The notes beneath the pieces were generated by a model that did not search any database, was not told the DNA's origin, and saw nothing but the letters and a program-made list of their open reading frames with translations. From Sphaerospermopsis aphanizomenoides BCCUSP55 (lineage in GTDB: Bacteria > Cyanobacteriota > Cyanobacteriia > Cyanobacteriales > Nostocaceae), in NCBI RefSeq assembly GCF_001586785.1, contig NZ_LUFH02000040.1, positions 1-49,468 on the forward strand: a stretch of 49,468 nt of DNA, written 5' to 3'. Numbering within the stretch: position 1 is the stretch's first letter; every line of letters begins with the position of its first letter. Positions 9,699 through 18,895 of this stretch are shown here, piece after piece. The translations under genes were made by a program, and so were the position numbers.

Positions 9699-9758
9699 TT
9701 TAAAACCCCTGGATTTAATAACTTCTTGGGAAAACTTTGTAAAAATCAACAATTTCAT

Positions 9759-10311
9759 TACTAAAGTTTTTCCTCGACAGACTAACTAATGATTTTTAAC
9801 GAATTTACACCGAAACATCCCACACCGAAATTCTATCTCCTCTTTTAATATGGTAAATTTACTAGGTTTTAGGATCATCCTTTAGATATATAAATTAACT
9901 TTACTTGTGTATTTATCTTAGATTCATGGTGATCCCTATGATTTAAGCTTTGAGTTTCGTCAATTCGCCTGTTGAGAAAAATAGGTCGTTTTTGTATTCA
10001 AGCGTTACCAGATGATAAAAACTGTAGCTAAAGTCACAAAAAACATTTCTTTATATTTAGTTAATATTTCTATAACGAAAGAACTGTATTGAACATTACC
10101 CAAATAATTACATTCAATCGTTATATTTGCTACATTAACAGCAGAAATAATTTAAGCAAAACTTCCAACATAAGATATTACAGTCATAGCTACCTTTGCT
10201 AATCTAGTGATTAGTAATGAGTAATGAGAAATGGGTGATTAAATTATTAATTGCCCATTATTCCTTATGATTTAAATGTAAAATAGTTAATTTTTAACAG
10301 GAAGTAAAAAT
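9759..10311. other. Gene-poor AT-rich spacer
   Basis: About 550 bases between the zinc-ribbon gene and the end of uvrC. No convincing open frame, tRNA, hairpin terminator or dispersed repeat was seen. The right end contains short degenerate copies of TAATGAGTAATGAG-like repeat. Confidence 0.6.
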
Positions 10312-12198
10312 TTAGGACGGATGAAAATAGTCATAAATTTCCTGTGCTAACCGTGAACCTATTCCCGGAACTTCTGCTAATTGTTGCGGTGTAGCTTGAC
10401 GGATATAATCTACCGAGCGAAAATGAGCTAAAAGTAATTTTTGTCGATGTTGTCCTAAACCGGGAATTTCATCTAACCGCGACCGTGTTAACTTATCACT
10501 TCTTTGTTGACGATGAAAACTCACAGCAAACCTGTGTGCTTCATCCCTCAAGCGTCGCAATAACTGTACCCCTGGTTGTTCTGAGTTAGTTTCCAAAGGT
10601 TTCGACTCCCCCGGTAAAAATATTTCTTCCCGCTTCTTTGCTAAACTAATAACTTGCAAATCTGCTAACAAATTCATTTCTGATAAAATAGAAACCACCG
10701 CAGATAACTGACCTTTACCTCCATCAATCATAATTAAATCAGGCCAATCTGAATTTCCCAATCTTGCTAATTTCGGATTTTCAATATATTTTCTAAACCG
10801 TCTGTGAATAACTTCTGCTAAACTAGCAAAATCATCAGAATGTCCAATAGTAACATCAGGATTTTTAATTTTGTAGTGACGGTAATGTTGTTTAGCTGGT
10901 AAACCATCAATAAACACAACTTGAGAAGCTACCGCATTACTACCTTGAATATGAGAAATATCATAACCTTCAATCCGATGTGGTAAATCTGCTAAATCCA
11001 AAATGTCTGCTAAATCTTCCAAAGATTTTTGATTACTGTCACCCAATTTTTGCATTCTTTGTAATTCATATTGGGCGTTCCGTTCTACCATCTCTATTAA
11101 TTCTGCTTTACTTTGACGTTGAGGAGAAATAATTGTCACTTTTCTGCCTTTACGTTCCGTCAAAACATCCGCCAAAATATCCGCGTCTGGTAACTCATGC
11201 TGGACTAAAATTTCAGTGGGAATTTCTACATTTTCCGCAGTTTGATAATGTTCCTCTAAAACTCGTTGTAAAATCGCACCAGGTTCAGCATGAGAATTAG
11301 CAACAAAAGCCAATCTTCCTACTAACTGACCTGCACGAATTTGGAATAATTGAATATAGGCGTGTTGGTCATCTGCTGCTAAAGCGATGGCATCTCGTGA
11401 TACAGTATCATCAGGTAAAGATACTTTTTGTTGAGCAGTTAGAGATTTTAAACCAGTAATTTGGTCACGAACTTTAGCCGCTGTTTCAAAATTCAATTCT
11501 TCCGCCGCAGCTTCCATTTGTGCTGTTAAAATATCAATTAATTCCTGAGTTCTACCTTGAAATACCATTGCGACTTTTTGGACAATTTTGCGGTATTCTT
11601 CCACAGAAATTAATTGTTGACACACTCCAGGACAGCGACCAATATCATAATTTAAACAAGGACGGTCTTTAAATAAAGGTTGTGGTCTTTGTCTGAGAGG
11701 AAAAATCCGTTTAGATATGTGCAGAATTTCTCGTAATAAACCAGAATCTGTATAGGGACCGAAATATTTATCTTTTTTATCTTTTGCTTTCCCTAGTTGG
11801 CGTTTACGGGTAATAAAAATACGTGGATAATCTTCTGACCAAGTAATGCACAGATAAGGATATTTTTTATCATCTTTGAGTAAAACATTAAAATATGGTT
11901 GGTGCTGTTTAATTAAATTTGCTTCCAGTGCTAAAGCTTCTGCTTCAGTGTCAGTAACAATAAATTCAATTTCCGTCACCAATTTTACCATCGTGCTAAT
12001 GCGTTCCGTCTTATTGGTAGAGTCACGGAAATAGGAACGCACACGGGAGCGCAACTTGCGGGATTTACCTATATATATTATGCGATCGCTCCCATCTCGC
12101 ATCAAATAAACCCCCGGTTCACCGTGAATTTCCCCCAGACGGTTTTCTAGTTTTTCGGGATTTTTAACTAGTGGTAGATTTTGCTCAGATATAGTCAC
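10312..12198 (-). CDS. uvrC: Excinuclease ABC subunit C
   Basis: Nuclease subunit of nucleotide excision repair that makes the 3' and 5' incisions around a UvrB-marked lesion. Domains in order: GIY-YIG nuclease ([21 protein letters not shown], residues about 29-49), Cys-rich segment ([13 protein letters not shown]), UVR motif for UvrB contact ([14 protein letters not shown], about 235-248), RNase H-like endonuclease ([14 protein letters not shown] and MIDGGKGQL) and a tandem helix-hairpin-helix (EIPGLGQHR and [10 protein letters not shown]). The 628 residues match the family. The start codon is GTG. Confidence 0.97.
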   Translation of the reverse strand: MTISEQNLPLVKNPEKLENRLGEIHGEPGVYLMRDGSDRIIYIGKSRKLRSRVRSYFRDSTNKTERISTMVKLVTEIEFIVTDTEAEALALEANLIKQHQPYFNVLLKDDKKYPYLCITWSEDYPRIFITRKRQLGKAKDKKDKYFGPYTDSGLLREILHISKRIFPLRQRPQPLFKDRPCLNYDIGRCPGVCQQLISVEEYRKIVQKVAMVFQGRTQELIDILTAQMEAAAEELNFETAAKVRDQITGLKSLTAQQKVSLPDDTVSRDAIALAADDQHAYIQLFQIRAGQLVGRLAFVANSHAEPGAILQRVLEEHYQTAENVEIPTEILVQHELPDADILADVLTERKGRKVTIISPQRQSKAELIEMVERNAQYELQRMQKLGDSNQKSLEDLADILDLADLPHRIEGYDISHIQGSNAVASQVVFIDGLPAKQHYRHYKIKNPDVTIGHSDDFASLAEVIHRRFRKYIENPKLARLGNSDWPDLIMIDGGKGQLSAVVSILSEMNLLADLQVISLAKKREEIFLPGESKPLETNSEQPGVQLLRRLRDEAHRFAVSFHRQQRSDKLTRSRLDEIPGLGQHRQKLLLAHFRSVDYIRQATPQQLAEVPGIGSRLAQEIYDYFHPS

Positions 12199-12309
12199 AG
12201 CTAAAGTTAGGTAATTCTACAAATATACCCTTCTTTATTTTAAGAAATTTTTCTGGAAAACAGCTTGACTAAATCGAGAACATTGGAAAGTTAGCAATAC
12301 ATAGCATTT

Positions 12310-12340
12310 GTAGGGATTTAGCATTGTGCTTTACCCCTAC
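12310..12340. repeat. Palindromic repeat GTAGGG...CCCTAC
   Basis: Imperfect palindrome (GTAGGG, AGCA, loop, TGCT, CCCTAC) in the spacer between uvrC and the aminotransferase. Palindromes of this kind are frequent intergenic elements in Nostocales. It could also act as a weak transcript end for the minus-strand aminotransferase gene. Confidence 0.5.
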
Positions 12341-12372
12341 TTTCTACATTTATGATTTTGCAAAGAAGAGTC

Positions 12373-13560
12373 TTATTGTAAAAATGCAGCCATTCTTTGT
12401 ACCGCAGTTTCTAAAATATCTGGTTCTTGCACCAAAGCAAAACGCACATATCCTTCACCAGCTTGACCAAAACCAGCACCAGGGGAAGCTGCGACACCAG
12501 TCTGTTTAACTAGCTCTGTACAAAATTCAATAGAATTATGACTCCATTTTTTAGGTAATTTTGCCCAAATATACATTGTTGCTTCTGGTGTAGGAACATT
12601 CCAACCAATACGGTGTAAAGCATTGATGAAAGCGTCACGGCGTTGGCGGAAAGTATCAACAGCAGTTTTTACACCATCTTGATTACCTGTTAGTGCGGCG
12701 ATCGCACCATTTAAAATTCCCAAATACTGATTAAAATCAACGGCTGCTTTTACCTGTCTTAAAGCTTGAATTAATTGGGCATTACCGATGGCATAACCAA
12801 TGCGAAAACCACCCATATTGTAAGACTTGGATAGGGTAAAAAATTCAATAGAAACGCTTTTTTCTGGGTCAGCTTGCAAAATTGAAGGAATCAAGGATTT
12901 GGGATTGAAAGTTTCGTTCTCAGTAAACACTAAATCCACGTAAGGGAAATCATGGACTAAGACAATATTGTGTTGTTGACAAAAAGCTACAGCTTCTTGG
13001 AAAAAAGATAAAGGTGCGATCGCACTGGTAGGATTATGGGGATAGCTTAATACCATCATTTTTGACTGAGCTAAAACTGAAGTGGGAATGTCAGTCAACA
13101 CGGGTAAAAAATTATTTTCTGCCTTTAATGGCATGGGGTAAATTTGTCCACTAGCTAAATAAACTCCGCCCGCATGGGAAGGATAGCCAGGGTCTAATAA
13201 CAAAGCAAAATCACCAGGATTGAGGATAGCTAAAGGTAAATGAGCCGTTCCTTCCTGAGAACCAATCAGCGGTAAAACTTCAGTTTCTGGATCAACTGCA
13301 ATACCAAATTTTTGCTCATACCATTGAGCCGCAGCGTGACGAAATCCTTCAGTTCCCCTAAATAACAAATAACCGTGAGTGCTAGGGTCATAAAGAGATT
13401 TGGCGATCGCATCAATGACATGATTCTCAGCCGGCAAATCGGAAGACCCCAGAGACAAATCAATTAATTCTCTTCCAGCAGCCACAGCCACAGCTTTGGC
13501 TCTGTCCATATCAGCAAATACATTAGATTGTAGGGGTTGTAAACGGTTCGCAAATTGCAT
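12373..13560 (-). CDS. PLP-dependent class I/II aminotransferase
   Basis: Fold-type I aminotransferase of 395 residues. The PLP lysine lies in TLSKSYNMGGFRIGYAIG. Other family marks are GSQEGTAHL (phosphate-binding loop), DPGYPSHAGG, SYPHNPTSA and the C-terminal arginine in GYVRFALV. Close cyanobacterial relatives are labelled LL-diaminopimelate or aspartate aminotransferase. The sequence lacks the characteristic N-terminus of the standard cyanobacterial DapL, so the amino donor and acceptor remain open. It reads towards uvrC with about 170 bases between. Confidence 0.88.
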   Translation of the reverse strand: MQFANRLQPLQSNVFADMDRAKAVAVAAGRELIDLSLGSSDLPAENHVIDAIAKSLYDPSTHGYLLFRGTEGFRHAAAQWYEQKFGIAVDPETEVLPLIGSQEGTAHLPLAILNPGDFALLLDPGYPSHAGGVYLASGQIYPMPLKAENNFLPVLTDIPTSVLAQSKMMVLSYPHNPTSAIAPLSFFQEAVAFCQQHNIVLVHDFPYVDLVFTENETFNPKSLIPSILQADPEKSVSIEFFTLSKSYNMGGFRIGYAIGNAQLIQALRQVKAAVDFNQYLGILNGAIAALTGNQDGVKTAVDTFRQRRDAFINALHRIGWNVPTPEATMYIWAKLPKKWSHNSIEFCTELVKQTGVAASPGAGFGQAGEGYVRFALVQEPDILETAVQRMAAFLQ

Positions 13561-13605
13561 TTTAGTCCTTTGTCAATGGTCAGTGGTCAGTGGCAGAAGG
13601 GAATA

Positions 13606-13820
13606 GGAAACAGGGAACAGGGAATAGGAGGGAAAAGGCAGAAGCAAGAATTAAGTTTTTCACTCACACCCTTACACTCTTACACCCCTTTCTTCCCCCT
13701 ACACCTACACCCCATACCCTACACCTTATTTCCTGACCACTGAGCATTGACTAAGTAGGTTGGTGTTGAAAATTGTCATTATGGCAAGGCAAGAGGCAAG
13801 AGGCAAAAGGCAAGAGGGAA
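13606..13820. repeat. Spacer with heptamer repeats (GGGAACA, GCAAGAG)
   Basis: The spacer between the aminotransferase and thioredoxin holds GGAACAG/GGAATAG units near 13606-13630, a C-rich ACACCC/ACTCTT stretch near 13665-13725, and a clear GCAAGAG array at 13783-13817. All are period seven or close to it. No gene was seen. Confidence 0.65.
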
Positions 13821-13878
13821 GGGACTTTTAGCAAGTTTACATCTTGTTACATACCTCTGTTTTTTCACACCGACTTAC

Positions 13879-14214
13879 TTAATTGTTATTTAAATGCTGA
13901 TCCAAGAGGTCGAGTAATTTTTCTTTACTAATCACTCCCTCAGTCGATTCTAGGATTTGTTCTCCTTGAATTAACCTCAGTGCAGGGACACCTTCCACCT
14001 GATACTGCTTCACAGTTAAGGGGTTAGGATCAATTTCCATCTTGACAATTTTTAAGCGATCGCTGTATTTAGTAGCAGCTAGGTTAATCATTGGCGACAT
14101 TAATTGACACGGACCACACCAGGAAGCCCAAAAGTAAACTAATACAGGCTGCTCGGCGTTTAAAACTTCAGTTTCAAAGTCAGCATCAGTGATAGTGATT
14201 ACACCCTTACTCAT
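13879..14214 (-). CDS. trxA: Thioredoxin
   Basis: Dithiol-disulfide oxidoreductase with the canonical WCGPCQ active site (about residues 31-36) and the cis-proline segment GVPALRLI. The 111 residues match a stand-alone thioredoxin. A GGAG ribosome-binding site sits just ahead of the ATG. No signal peptide, so cytoplasmic. The exact thioredoxin subtype cannot be fixed from sequence inspection. Confidence 0.93.
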   Translation of the reverse strand: MSKGVITITDADFETEVLNAEQPVLVYFWASWCGPCQLMSPMINLAATKYSDRLKIVKMEIDPNPLTVKQYQVEGVPALRLIQGEQILESTEGVISKEKLLDLLDQHLNNN

Positions 14215-14298
14215 TTAAGTCTCCATTAGGTGGCATCGTTCAAAGTAGGCACACACACTACTGTATCTTAAAAGGAGTCAGGAGGCAGGAGTTCAGTA

Positions 14299-14335
14299 GT
14301 ATGGCTAACGCCACGCTTCGCTATCAGGAGTTCAG
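14299..14335 (+). repeat. Dispersed repeat, copy 1
   Basis: A 37-base unit starting GTATGGCTAACGCCACGC and ending in CAGGAGTTCAG. Near-identical units lie at 39593-39629, 41135-41163 and 41166-41204, with a diverged one at 14392-14432. All copies are in intergenic sequence next to heptamer arrays. The family resembles the very small dispersed repeats reported from Nostoc genomes. Confidence 0.8.
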
Positions 14336-14384
14336 TAGTTCAGTAATTCAGTAATTCAGTAGTTCAGTAGTTCAGTAGTTCAGA
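14328..14384. repeat. Octamer-like repeat TTCAGTAG
   Basis: Seven tandem units of TTCAGTAG/TTCAGTAA directly following dispersed repeat copy 1, in effect an expansion of its GTTCAG end. Confidence 0.8.
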
Positions 14385-14391
14385 AGGCAGG

Positions 14392-14432
14392 AGTATGGCT
14401 TGCACCAAGCTCCGCAAACGTGAACGCTATCA
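14392..14432 (+). repeat. Dispersed repeat, diverged copy
   Basis: Starts AGTATGGCTTGCACCAAGC and ends in CGCTATCA like the other copies, but carries extra bases in the middle (CGCAAACGTGAACG). It may be a longer or rearranged variant. Confidence 0.55.
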
Positions 14433-14470
14433 CAAGGCAAAAGGCAGAAGGCAAGGAGCAGGGGGAGTAA

Positions 14471-14500
14471 CAACTGACAACTGACAACTGACAACTGACA
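14471..14500. repeat. Heptamer tandem repeat CAACTGA x4
   Basis: Four 7-base units CAACTGA between the dispersed repeats and the vipp1 terminator. STRR type. Confidence 0.8.
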
Positions 14501-14507
14501 AAGCAAA

Positions 14508-14541
14508 ATGAAACAAAATCCCACTACCAGGAGGTGTGGGA
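14508..14541 (-). terminator. Intrinsic terminator downstream of vipp1
   Basis: Inverted repeat TCCCAC...GTGGGA with inner ACC/GGT (14519-14541), followed on the minus strand by TTTTGTTTCATTTT. It lies about 110 bases after the vipp1 stop codon, as expected for the end of that transcript. Confidence 0.65.
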
Positions 14542-14649
14542 CGCTGCCAAATGCCTTTTCTGCAATAGTTATATAGCTGTAGACAAGGCGCTTAGGACAT
14601 TACCAAAAATAAAACTTAGACACTCAAAGGCTTTTTCCACTGTCACCTG

Positions 14650-15447
14650 CTATAACTGATCCAATTGTCTCTTGAGGGCTTCTAACTCAGAATCTACAGG
14701 TTCAGCAACTTTCGCAGTGGTAGTTGGTGGTTGTGTAGTGGTAGTTGTTTGTTCTGGGGGTAGTTGTGGTTGATGAGCAGGAGTTGCAGGTGGTAGCATA
14801 CTCGCTTTCAAAGCTGCTAATTCATCATCTACATCACTACCAGATTCCAAACGTGCAAATTGGGTTTCCAAATCTGCACCTACTAATTCTGCTGTAGATT
14901 GAGCGCGGGCTTCTTGCATCAATACCTTTTCTTCCATACGCTCAAAAGCAGCCATAGCACTGTTAGTATTCATGCCACTGACCATTGCACCCAGTTGCTC
15001 TTGAGCTTTAGCAGCAGTAATTCGGGCTTTGAGCATTTCTTTCTTGGTTTTGGCTTCAGAAATTTTGCTCTCTAGCTGGATTAAATTCTTCTTGAGAGTT
15101 TCTACTTGAATGACTTGCTGATCCAGGCTGGTTTTTAGGGCTGTAGAGGTATCATTAAAAGTTTTCTTACGCTCTAATGCTTGCCTTGCCAGGTTTTCAT
15201 CACCCTTTTGCAGAGCTAGTTGGGCGTTACGTTGCCACTTATTGATTTCATTTTGGGCTTCATTGTATTGTTTCTCGGTGCGTTTTTGGGCTGCGATCGC
15301 TTGGGCAACCCCCTGACGTAGCTGTACCAAGTCTTCCTGCATTTCCAGGATGGCTTGCTCTAGCATTTTTTCTGGATCTTCTGCTTTACTGATCAAATCG
15401 TTGACGTTAGCACCAACTACTCTTTTGAGGCGATCAAATAATCCCAT
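14650..15447 (-). CDS. vipp1: PspA/IM30 family protein Vipp1
   Basis: ESCRT-III-related membrane-remodelling protein needed for thylakoid upkeep. The sequence starts MGLFDRLKRVVGANVNDLI, the amphipathic membrane-binding helix, followed by a long coiled-coil hairpin (about residues 25-215). After a Pro/Thr-rich linker it ends in ELEALKRQLDQL, the C-terminal extension that separates Vipp1 from bacterial PspA. The 265 residues match cyanobacterial Vipp1. A relic of a second PspA-like gene lies just upstream at 15624-16063, so the pair may once have been a tandem duplication. Confidence 0.94.
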   Translation of the reverse strand: MGLFDRLKRVVGANVNDLISKAEDPEKMLEQAILEMQEDLVQLRQGVAQAIAAQKRTEKQYNEAQNEINKWQRNAQLALQKGDENLARQALERKKTFNDTSTALKTSLDQQVIQVETLKKNLIQLESKISEAKTKKEMLKARITAAKAQEQLGAMVSGMNTNSAMAAFERMEEKVLMQEARAQSTAELVGADLETQFARLESGSDVDDELAALKASMLPPATPAHQPQLPPEQTTTTTQPPTTTAKVAEPVDSELEALKRQLDQL

Positions 15448-15623
15448 AACTTTGTTTTTCCTTGTGAGGTTTACGCGCTTGGTTGGACAGTTCGCTTGTT
15501 TACCGTTTAAGAGCTATCTATTTAAATTTAATCTTTTCAGTCTGGAATGGTATCCTCTCTCCATTCTGAATCATGACCTTATAATTCAGCTACATTAACT
15601 AATCACATTTAACACTCTGGTGT

Positions 15624-16063
15624 TTAGAGTATCTGCTGTGCTAGGAGTTTATTCTCAAGCTGCGGGTTATTTACCTTATCTAAGATTTGGGTTTTCATTG
15701 CGGCTAGTTCAGCATCAACATCATTAATAGAATTCAACTGAGCAAATCTTGTTTCCAGATTTTCACTGCTCAATTGACCGATGGCTTCCCGTGCTAAAAT
15801 TTCCCGGACTTACACACAAAATTTATCATCAGGGCTGGGTGTAGGTGAGCCAGCGTCGTGGGATCTTTTCCCGACTGGAGACGACTGGCGTTGTGGCGTT
15901 TTTCCTTTGATGAACCTATCCTCCGAAAACCTTATTTTTTGATTCTTTTGCGTAAGTCCTAATTTCGTTACCTTGTTGCAGAGCTAGTTGGGCGCGACGA
16001 TACCACTCCTGGGGGAATCAGCAGCGATCGCACCACCCGAAAAATCCGCTTCATTACTTCCAT
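15624..16063 (-). pseudogene. Relic of a second PspA/Vipp1-like gene
   Basis: Three pieces in the right order on the minus strand match a PspA-type protein: an N-terminus (MKRIFRVVR, 16027-16054), a middle piece (QEWYRRAQLALQQGNEI, about 15962-16015) that aligns with KWQRNAQLALQKGDEN of Vipp1, and a C-terminus ending at the stop 15624-15626 (REILAREAIGQL... NLETRFAQL). The C-terminal piece aligns with the QEARAQSTAELVGADLETQFARL region of Vipp1. Roughly 100 central residues are missing and the frames no longer agree. A MITE-like element sits between the middle and C-terminal pieces. Clearly non-functional. Confidence 0.85.
15806..15960. mobile_element. MITE-like element inside pspA relic
   Basis: About 155 bases bounded by an imperfect terminal inverted repeat: GGACTTACACA on the left and, read inward from the right, GGACTTACGCA. 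It carries no open frame of note and interrupts the coding homology of the pspA relic exactly at the boundary. Size, terminal repeats and lack of coding capacity suggest a non-autonomous element moved by a transposase elsewhere. A clear target duplication was not seen. Confidence 0.6.
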
Positions 16064-16079
16064 CTGGACTCTACTTCCT

Positions 16080-17270
16080 TTATGGCTGCTGTACACTGGC
16101 TTTAATCCCCTTAGCTTTTAGTTGTTGCAACCTGAGTTGTACGTCCTCTTTAGTTTTCAATGCACCAAGATAAATATACTTTTGGTTAGGTGATAAATAA
16201 GCATCAGGAACTACTTGCCGTGCAGCTGCTAAAGCACCATCGCTATTATTATCAGCTATCAGATAATAGAACCCATCGGCTGAGGGTTTGATTTCTGGAT
16301 TGACGGCTGATAGGGTTGGTGTGGGACTAGGTGTGCTGGCAGCAGCAGGGTCTGAATTGACGGGAACTACTGAACTTTTGGGAGTTGCAACAACGATGGG
16401 TTGAGATATTGCTGTTGGTGTTGGTCGGACTTTCGGTTTTAAACCCACTACATCATTAGGATCTTTCACCTGTGGAAACTCACGTACTGCCAAGTTAGGA
16501 TACTTAGGTATAGGCTTTATTTCTGGTTGGGGTGTCTGCGTGATATTACTTTCCGTAATTAAGGTATTGTCCGTATTTGTGGCGGAAATACTGTTGAATA
16601 ATTTGGCTAAATTCAATTGCGGTAAAGTTTTGGGATTGAACACTACATAACCTAAAGTCAGACTGGCTAGTAGTAGCAGCAGCATAGAACCAATCCCCAA
16701 TGGTGAAAGCAAACTATCACTAGAACCAGTCAACCTCTTTGGTTCTGCTTTTTCTTCATTCAGACTGCGTAGGAGTGCTTCACTAGATGCTAAATAATCA
16801 TCTGGGTGTGGAGAACTATGATCTGGTTGAATGAGAGTTTCACTTTCAGTAGCTTGAACCTTGGTAGGTACTATGCTACTGATTGATGTGGGAATAGCTG
16901 GAGGTGGTGGAGTTTGTGTTTGGCTCGATTCTTCGGTAGAAGACACCGACAAATGATTGATTTCTGGCTGATTTTCTATTGCTGGAACTGGGCTTGCTGG
17001 GGAAATTGGGCTATTGTTGATTTCTGGCAATGATAGCTGAACTTTTGCCAATGTTTCAGTCGTGCCATTGAACTTTTGGGGTTGGTTGGTGGTGTAGCTC
17101 TGTACACTAAACGGTTTTTCTTGCTTAAAACCCTTGCGTGCGCGTCTGTATCGAGTTAACTCTTGATCTAGTTGTATTTCCAAACTTGCCAATGCTGTGG
17201 CTAGTTCTGGCTTTAAGCCAGATGTTTTAGACGATTGAGTGCCGGAATCTAGGATCGGATTTTGACTCAT
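16080..17270 (-). CDS. Membrane-anchored protein with C-terminal SPOR-like domain
   Basis: About 396 residues: an N-terminal cytoplasmic region with a short helical stretch (LKPELATALASLEIQLDQEL), a disordered Pro/Ser/Thr-rich segment, one transmembrane helix (GIGSMLLLLLASLTLGYVVF, about residues 190-210), a second Pro-rich linker, and a C-terminal fold FYYLIADNNSDGALAAARQV to the end, which looks like SPOR (peptidoglycan binding). The ATG at 17270 is preferred to the GTG at 17276. Septal or cell-wall placement is an inference from the SPOR-like end. The pspA relic lies 17 bases after its stop codon. Confidence 0.75.
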   Translation of the reverse strand: MSQNPILDSGTQSSKTSGLKPELATALASLEIQLDQELTRYRRARKGFKQEKPFSVQSYTTNQPQKFNGTTETLAKVQLSLPEINNSPISPASPVPAIENQPEINHLSVSSTEESSQTQTPPPPAIPTSISSIVPTKVQATESETLIQPDHSSPHPDDYLASSEALLRSLNEEKAEPKRLTGSSDSLLSPLGIGSMLLLLLASLTLGYVVFNPKTLPQLNLAKLFNSISATNTDNTLITESNITQTPQPEIKPIPKYPNLAVREFPQVKDPNDVVGLKPKVRPTPTAISQPIVVATPKSSVVPVNSDPAAASTPSPTPTLSAVNPEIKPSADGFYYLIADNNSDGALAAARQVVPDAYLSPNQKYIYLGALKTKEDVQLRLQQLKAKGIKASVQQP

Positions 17271-17366
17271 TGCCACACTGCCTCAAACGTAATCATGCTG
17301 GATAAATTTTCTAACTCTGTATTATAGTTGCCCAAACCTAGTTAAATTTTTGCTTTATTGAAAAAG

Positions 17367-17924
17367 ATGTCGCTGAAATCAGTTAATGATATTTTAGGCA
17401 TTCTGGAATTAGAAGCCAAATGGCAAGAACAACCTTTTCAAAAGTTGCTTAAGTGTTGGGGAGAAGTTGTTGGTGATGTGGTGGCGGCACAAACGCGGCC
17501 TTTGTCAGTACAAAGAGATGTTTTGTGGGTAGCAACTTCTAGTGCGGCTTGGGCGCAAAATTTAACTTTTGGACGGAAAGCCATTCTTTTAAAGTTAAAT
17601 CAAAAGTTGCCCACACCTTTGATAGATATTCGCTTCTCTACTGCTGAGTGGAAAAAATCACCATTACCAGGAAATCAGCCACAAACGCTGTCACCACAAC
17701 AACATCCCAGTTACTTGGATAGCAGTGACTTGGGTCAGGTGATTGCTGAGGCTGAGGTTACAGCTACTGGTGAGAATGCTGAGACTAGTTTTGCAAATTG
17801 GTCGAGGGCTATACAACAGCGATCGCAAAATTTACCTCTTTGTCCTCAATGTCAATGTCCCACACCACCAGGTGAATTGCAACGCTGGCGTGTTTGTTGT
17901 CTTTGTGTTACTAAACAGTTATGA
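17367..17924 (+). CDS. DUF721/DciA-like protein with C-terminal zinc ribbon
   Basis: The N-terminal 100 residues (NDILGILELEAKWQEQPFQK, then WGEVVGDVVAAQTRPLSVQR and VLWVATSSAAWAQNLTF) match the DUF721/DciA family. DciA loads the replicative helicase DnaB in bacteria without DnaC or DnaI. A linker then leads to a C-terminal CPQCQCP...RVCCLC pair of CxxC motifs that could bind zinc. ATG 17367 is chosen over TTG 17358. It is divergent from the SPOR-like gene with about 96 bases between. The replication role is inferred from the family. Confidence 0.75.
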   Translation: MSLKSVNDILGILELEAKWQEQPFQKLLKCWGEVVGDVVAAQTRPLSVQRDVLWVATSSAAWAQNLTFGRKAILLKLNQKLPTPLIDIRFSTAEWKKSPLPGNQPQTLSPQQHPSYLDSSDLGQVIAEAEVTATGENAETSFANWSRAIQQRSQNLPLCPQCQCPTPPGELQRWRVCCLCVTKQL

Positions 17925-17930
17925 GGAATA

Positions 17931-17967
17931 GGGTGTCGGGTGTCGGGTGTCGGGAATAGGGAATAGG
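17931..17967. repeat. Heptamer tandem repeat GGTGTCG / GGGAATA
   Basis: Three GGTGTCG units followed by two GGGAATA-type units, right after the DciA-like gene. STRR type. The rest of the spacer to 18373 is AT-rich. A minus-strand frame of 81 codons there shows no recognisable protein features. Confidence 0.75.
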
Positions 17968-18373
17968 CAATAAATGAATTGTCCAATGCCCAGGCATAAG
18001 TGATTTCACTAATTAAACTGAAATCCTATATCTGTTAATATATCGACTCCTGCTCAATAATTCAGATAAATTAATGTGATAAATACTTATTTACGTTAAT
18101 TCAAAGAGTTGTTTACAAACTCCGAAGAAATCTAAAATTCAACTTTTAATCTTGATCCCCAATGCTTTTAAGCCAAAAACAAGTATGTAGCCACTCCAGT
18201 AATCGTTTACAAATATAACAAGATTCTAAAGATATCCTAAAGTTTATTTTTTCATATAAATAGCTAGAACCCAGATAAAATAATACCTTTTTGGCATTTA
18301 TACCTCTTTTGTCAGAGAAGGAAAATATATAGGTATGATAATTAGCCCGAAATGACACTAAAGATGAACCCAA

Positions 18374-18688
18374 ATGAAACCAATTAACCATTTAACATCT
18401 GCCTGTCGATATTGCCGTCATTACCAACCAGAGGGTCGTCGCGGTGGAATGTGTCAACAGTTGGGCGCACCGGTACAAGCAGGTTGGAAAGCTTGCTCTC
18501 TAGCTTTACCCGCTTTTGCGCCTTCTTGGGAAACTTTAGAAGAAGCTTGGACTCTGCCAGTAGCAAAACCTGTTTTATCTACATCTCACACTCTAAAAAC
18601 AGATTTAGACAATCTAGAAATTGTTCCTGTTGCAGAAATTCCTGCCTCCACTTCAGCAGAAGTCAATACTCAGACCGTGTTAATTTAG
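18374..18688 (+). CDS. Conserved cyanobacterial protein with Cys-rich N-terminus
   Basis: A 104-residue protein. The first half has CRYCRHY (residues 11-17), RRGGMCQQLG with a third cysteine and WKACSLALPAF with a fourth, together a plausible metal-binding site or small zinc finger. The second half is acidic and not conserved-looking. I recognise the N-terminal pattern as a recurring cyanobacterial hypothetical, but no function is known to me. It converges with menB across a bidirectional terminator. Confidence 0.7.
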   Translation: MKPINHLTSACRYCRHYQPEGRRGGMCQQLGAPVQAGWKACSLALPAFAPSWETLEEAWTLPVAKPVLSTSHTLKTDLDNLEIVPVAEIPASTSAEVNTQTVLI

Positions 18689-18777
18689 CCTACCATTATT
18701 ACTTTAATCAATTTTTTGTCCAATTCCAGACTATTTGACTTTAAATTTTTTAGTTTTACAAGTTTAGAAATTGATCA

Positions 18778-18805
18778 AAATCGCACCTCTGACAAAGTGC
18801 GATTT
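18778..18805. terminator. Bidirectional hairpin terminator
   Basis: Perfect nine-base inverted repeat AAATCGCAC...GTGCGATTT with a ten-base loop, between two convergent genes (the Cys-rich protein and menB). The A/T tracts on both sides let it end transcription in either direction. Confidence 0.6.
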
Positions 18806-18895
18806 CAAATTACAGCGTATTGCAGGTAAAGGAAGTACAAAATTTATTTACAAAGCCATGCACCAAGATGGTTTTCATGCTAACTACTTGTAAAT

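Noticed and set aside
18146-18391. Minus-strand open frame of 81 codons
   Set aside because: No recognisable motif, unusual composition, no ribosome-binding site, and it overlaps the start of the plus-strand Cys-rich gene.
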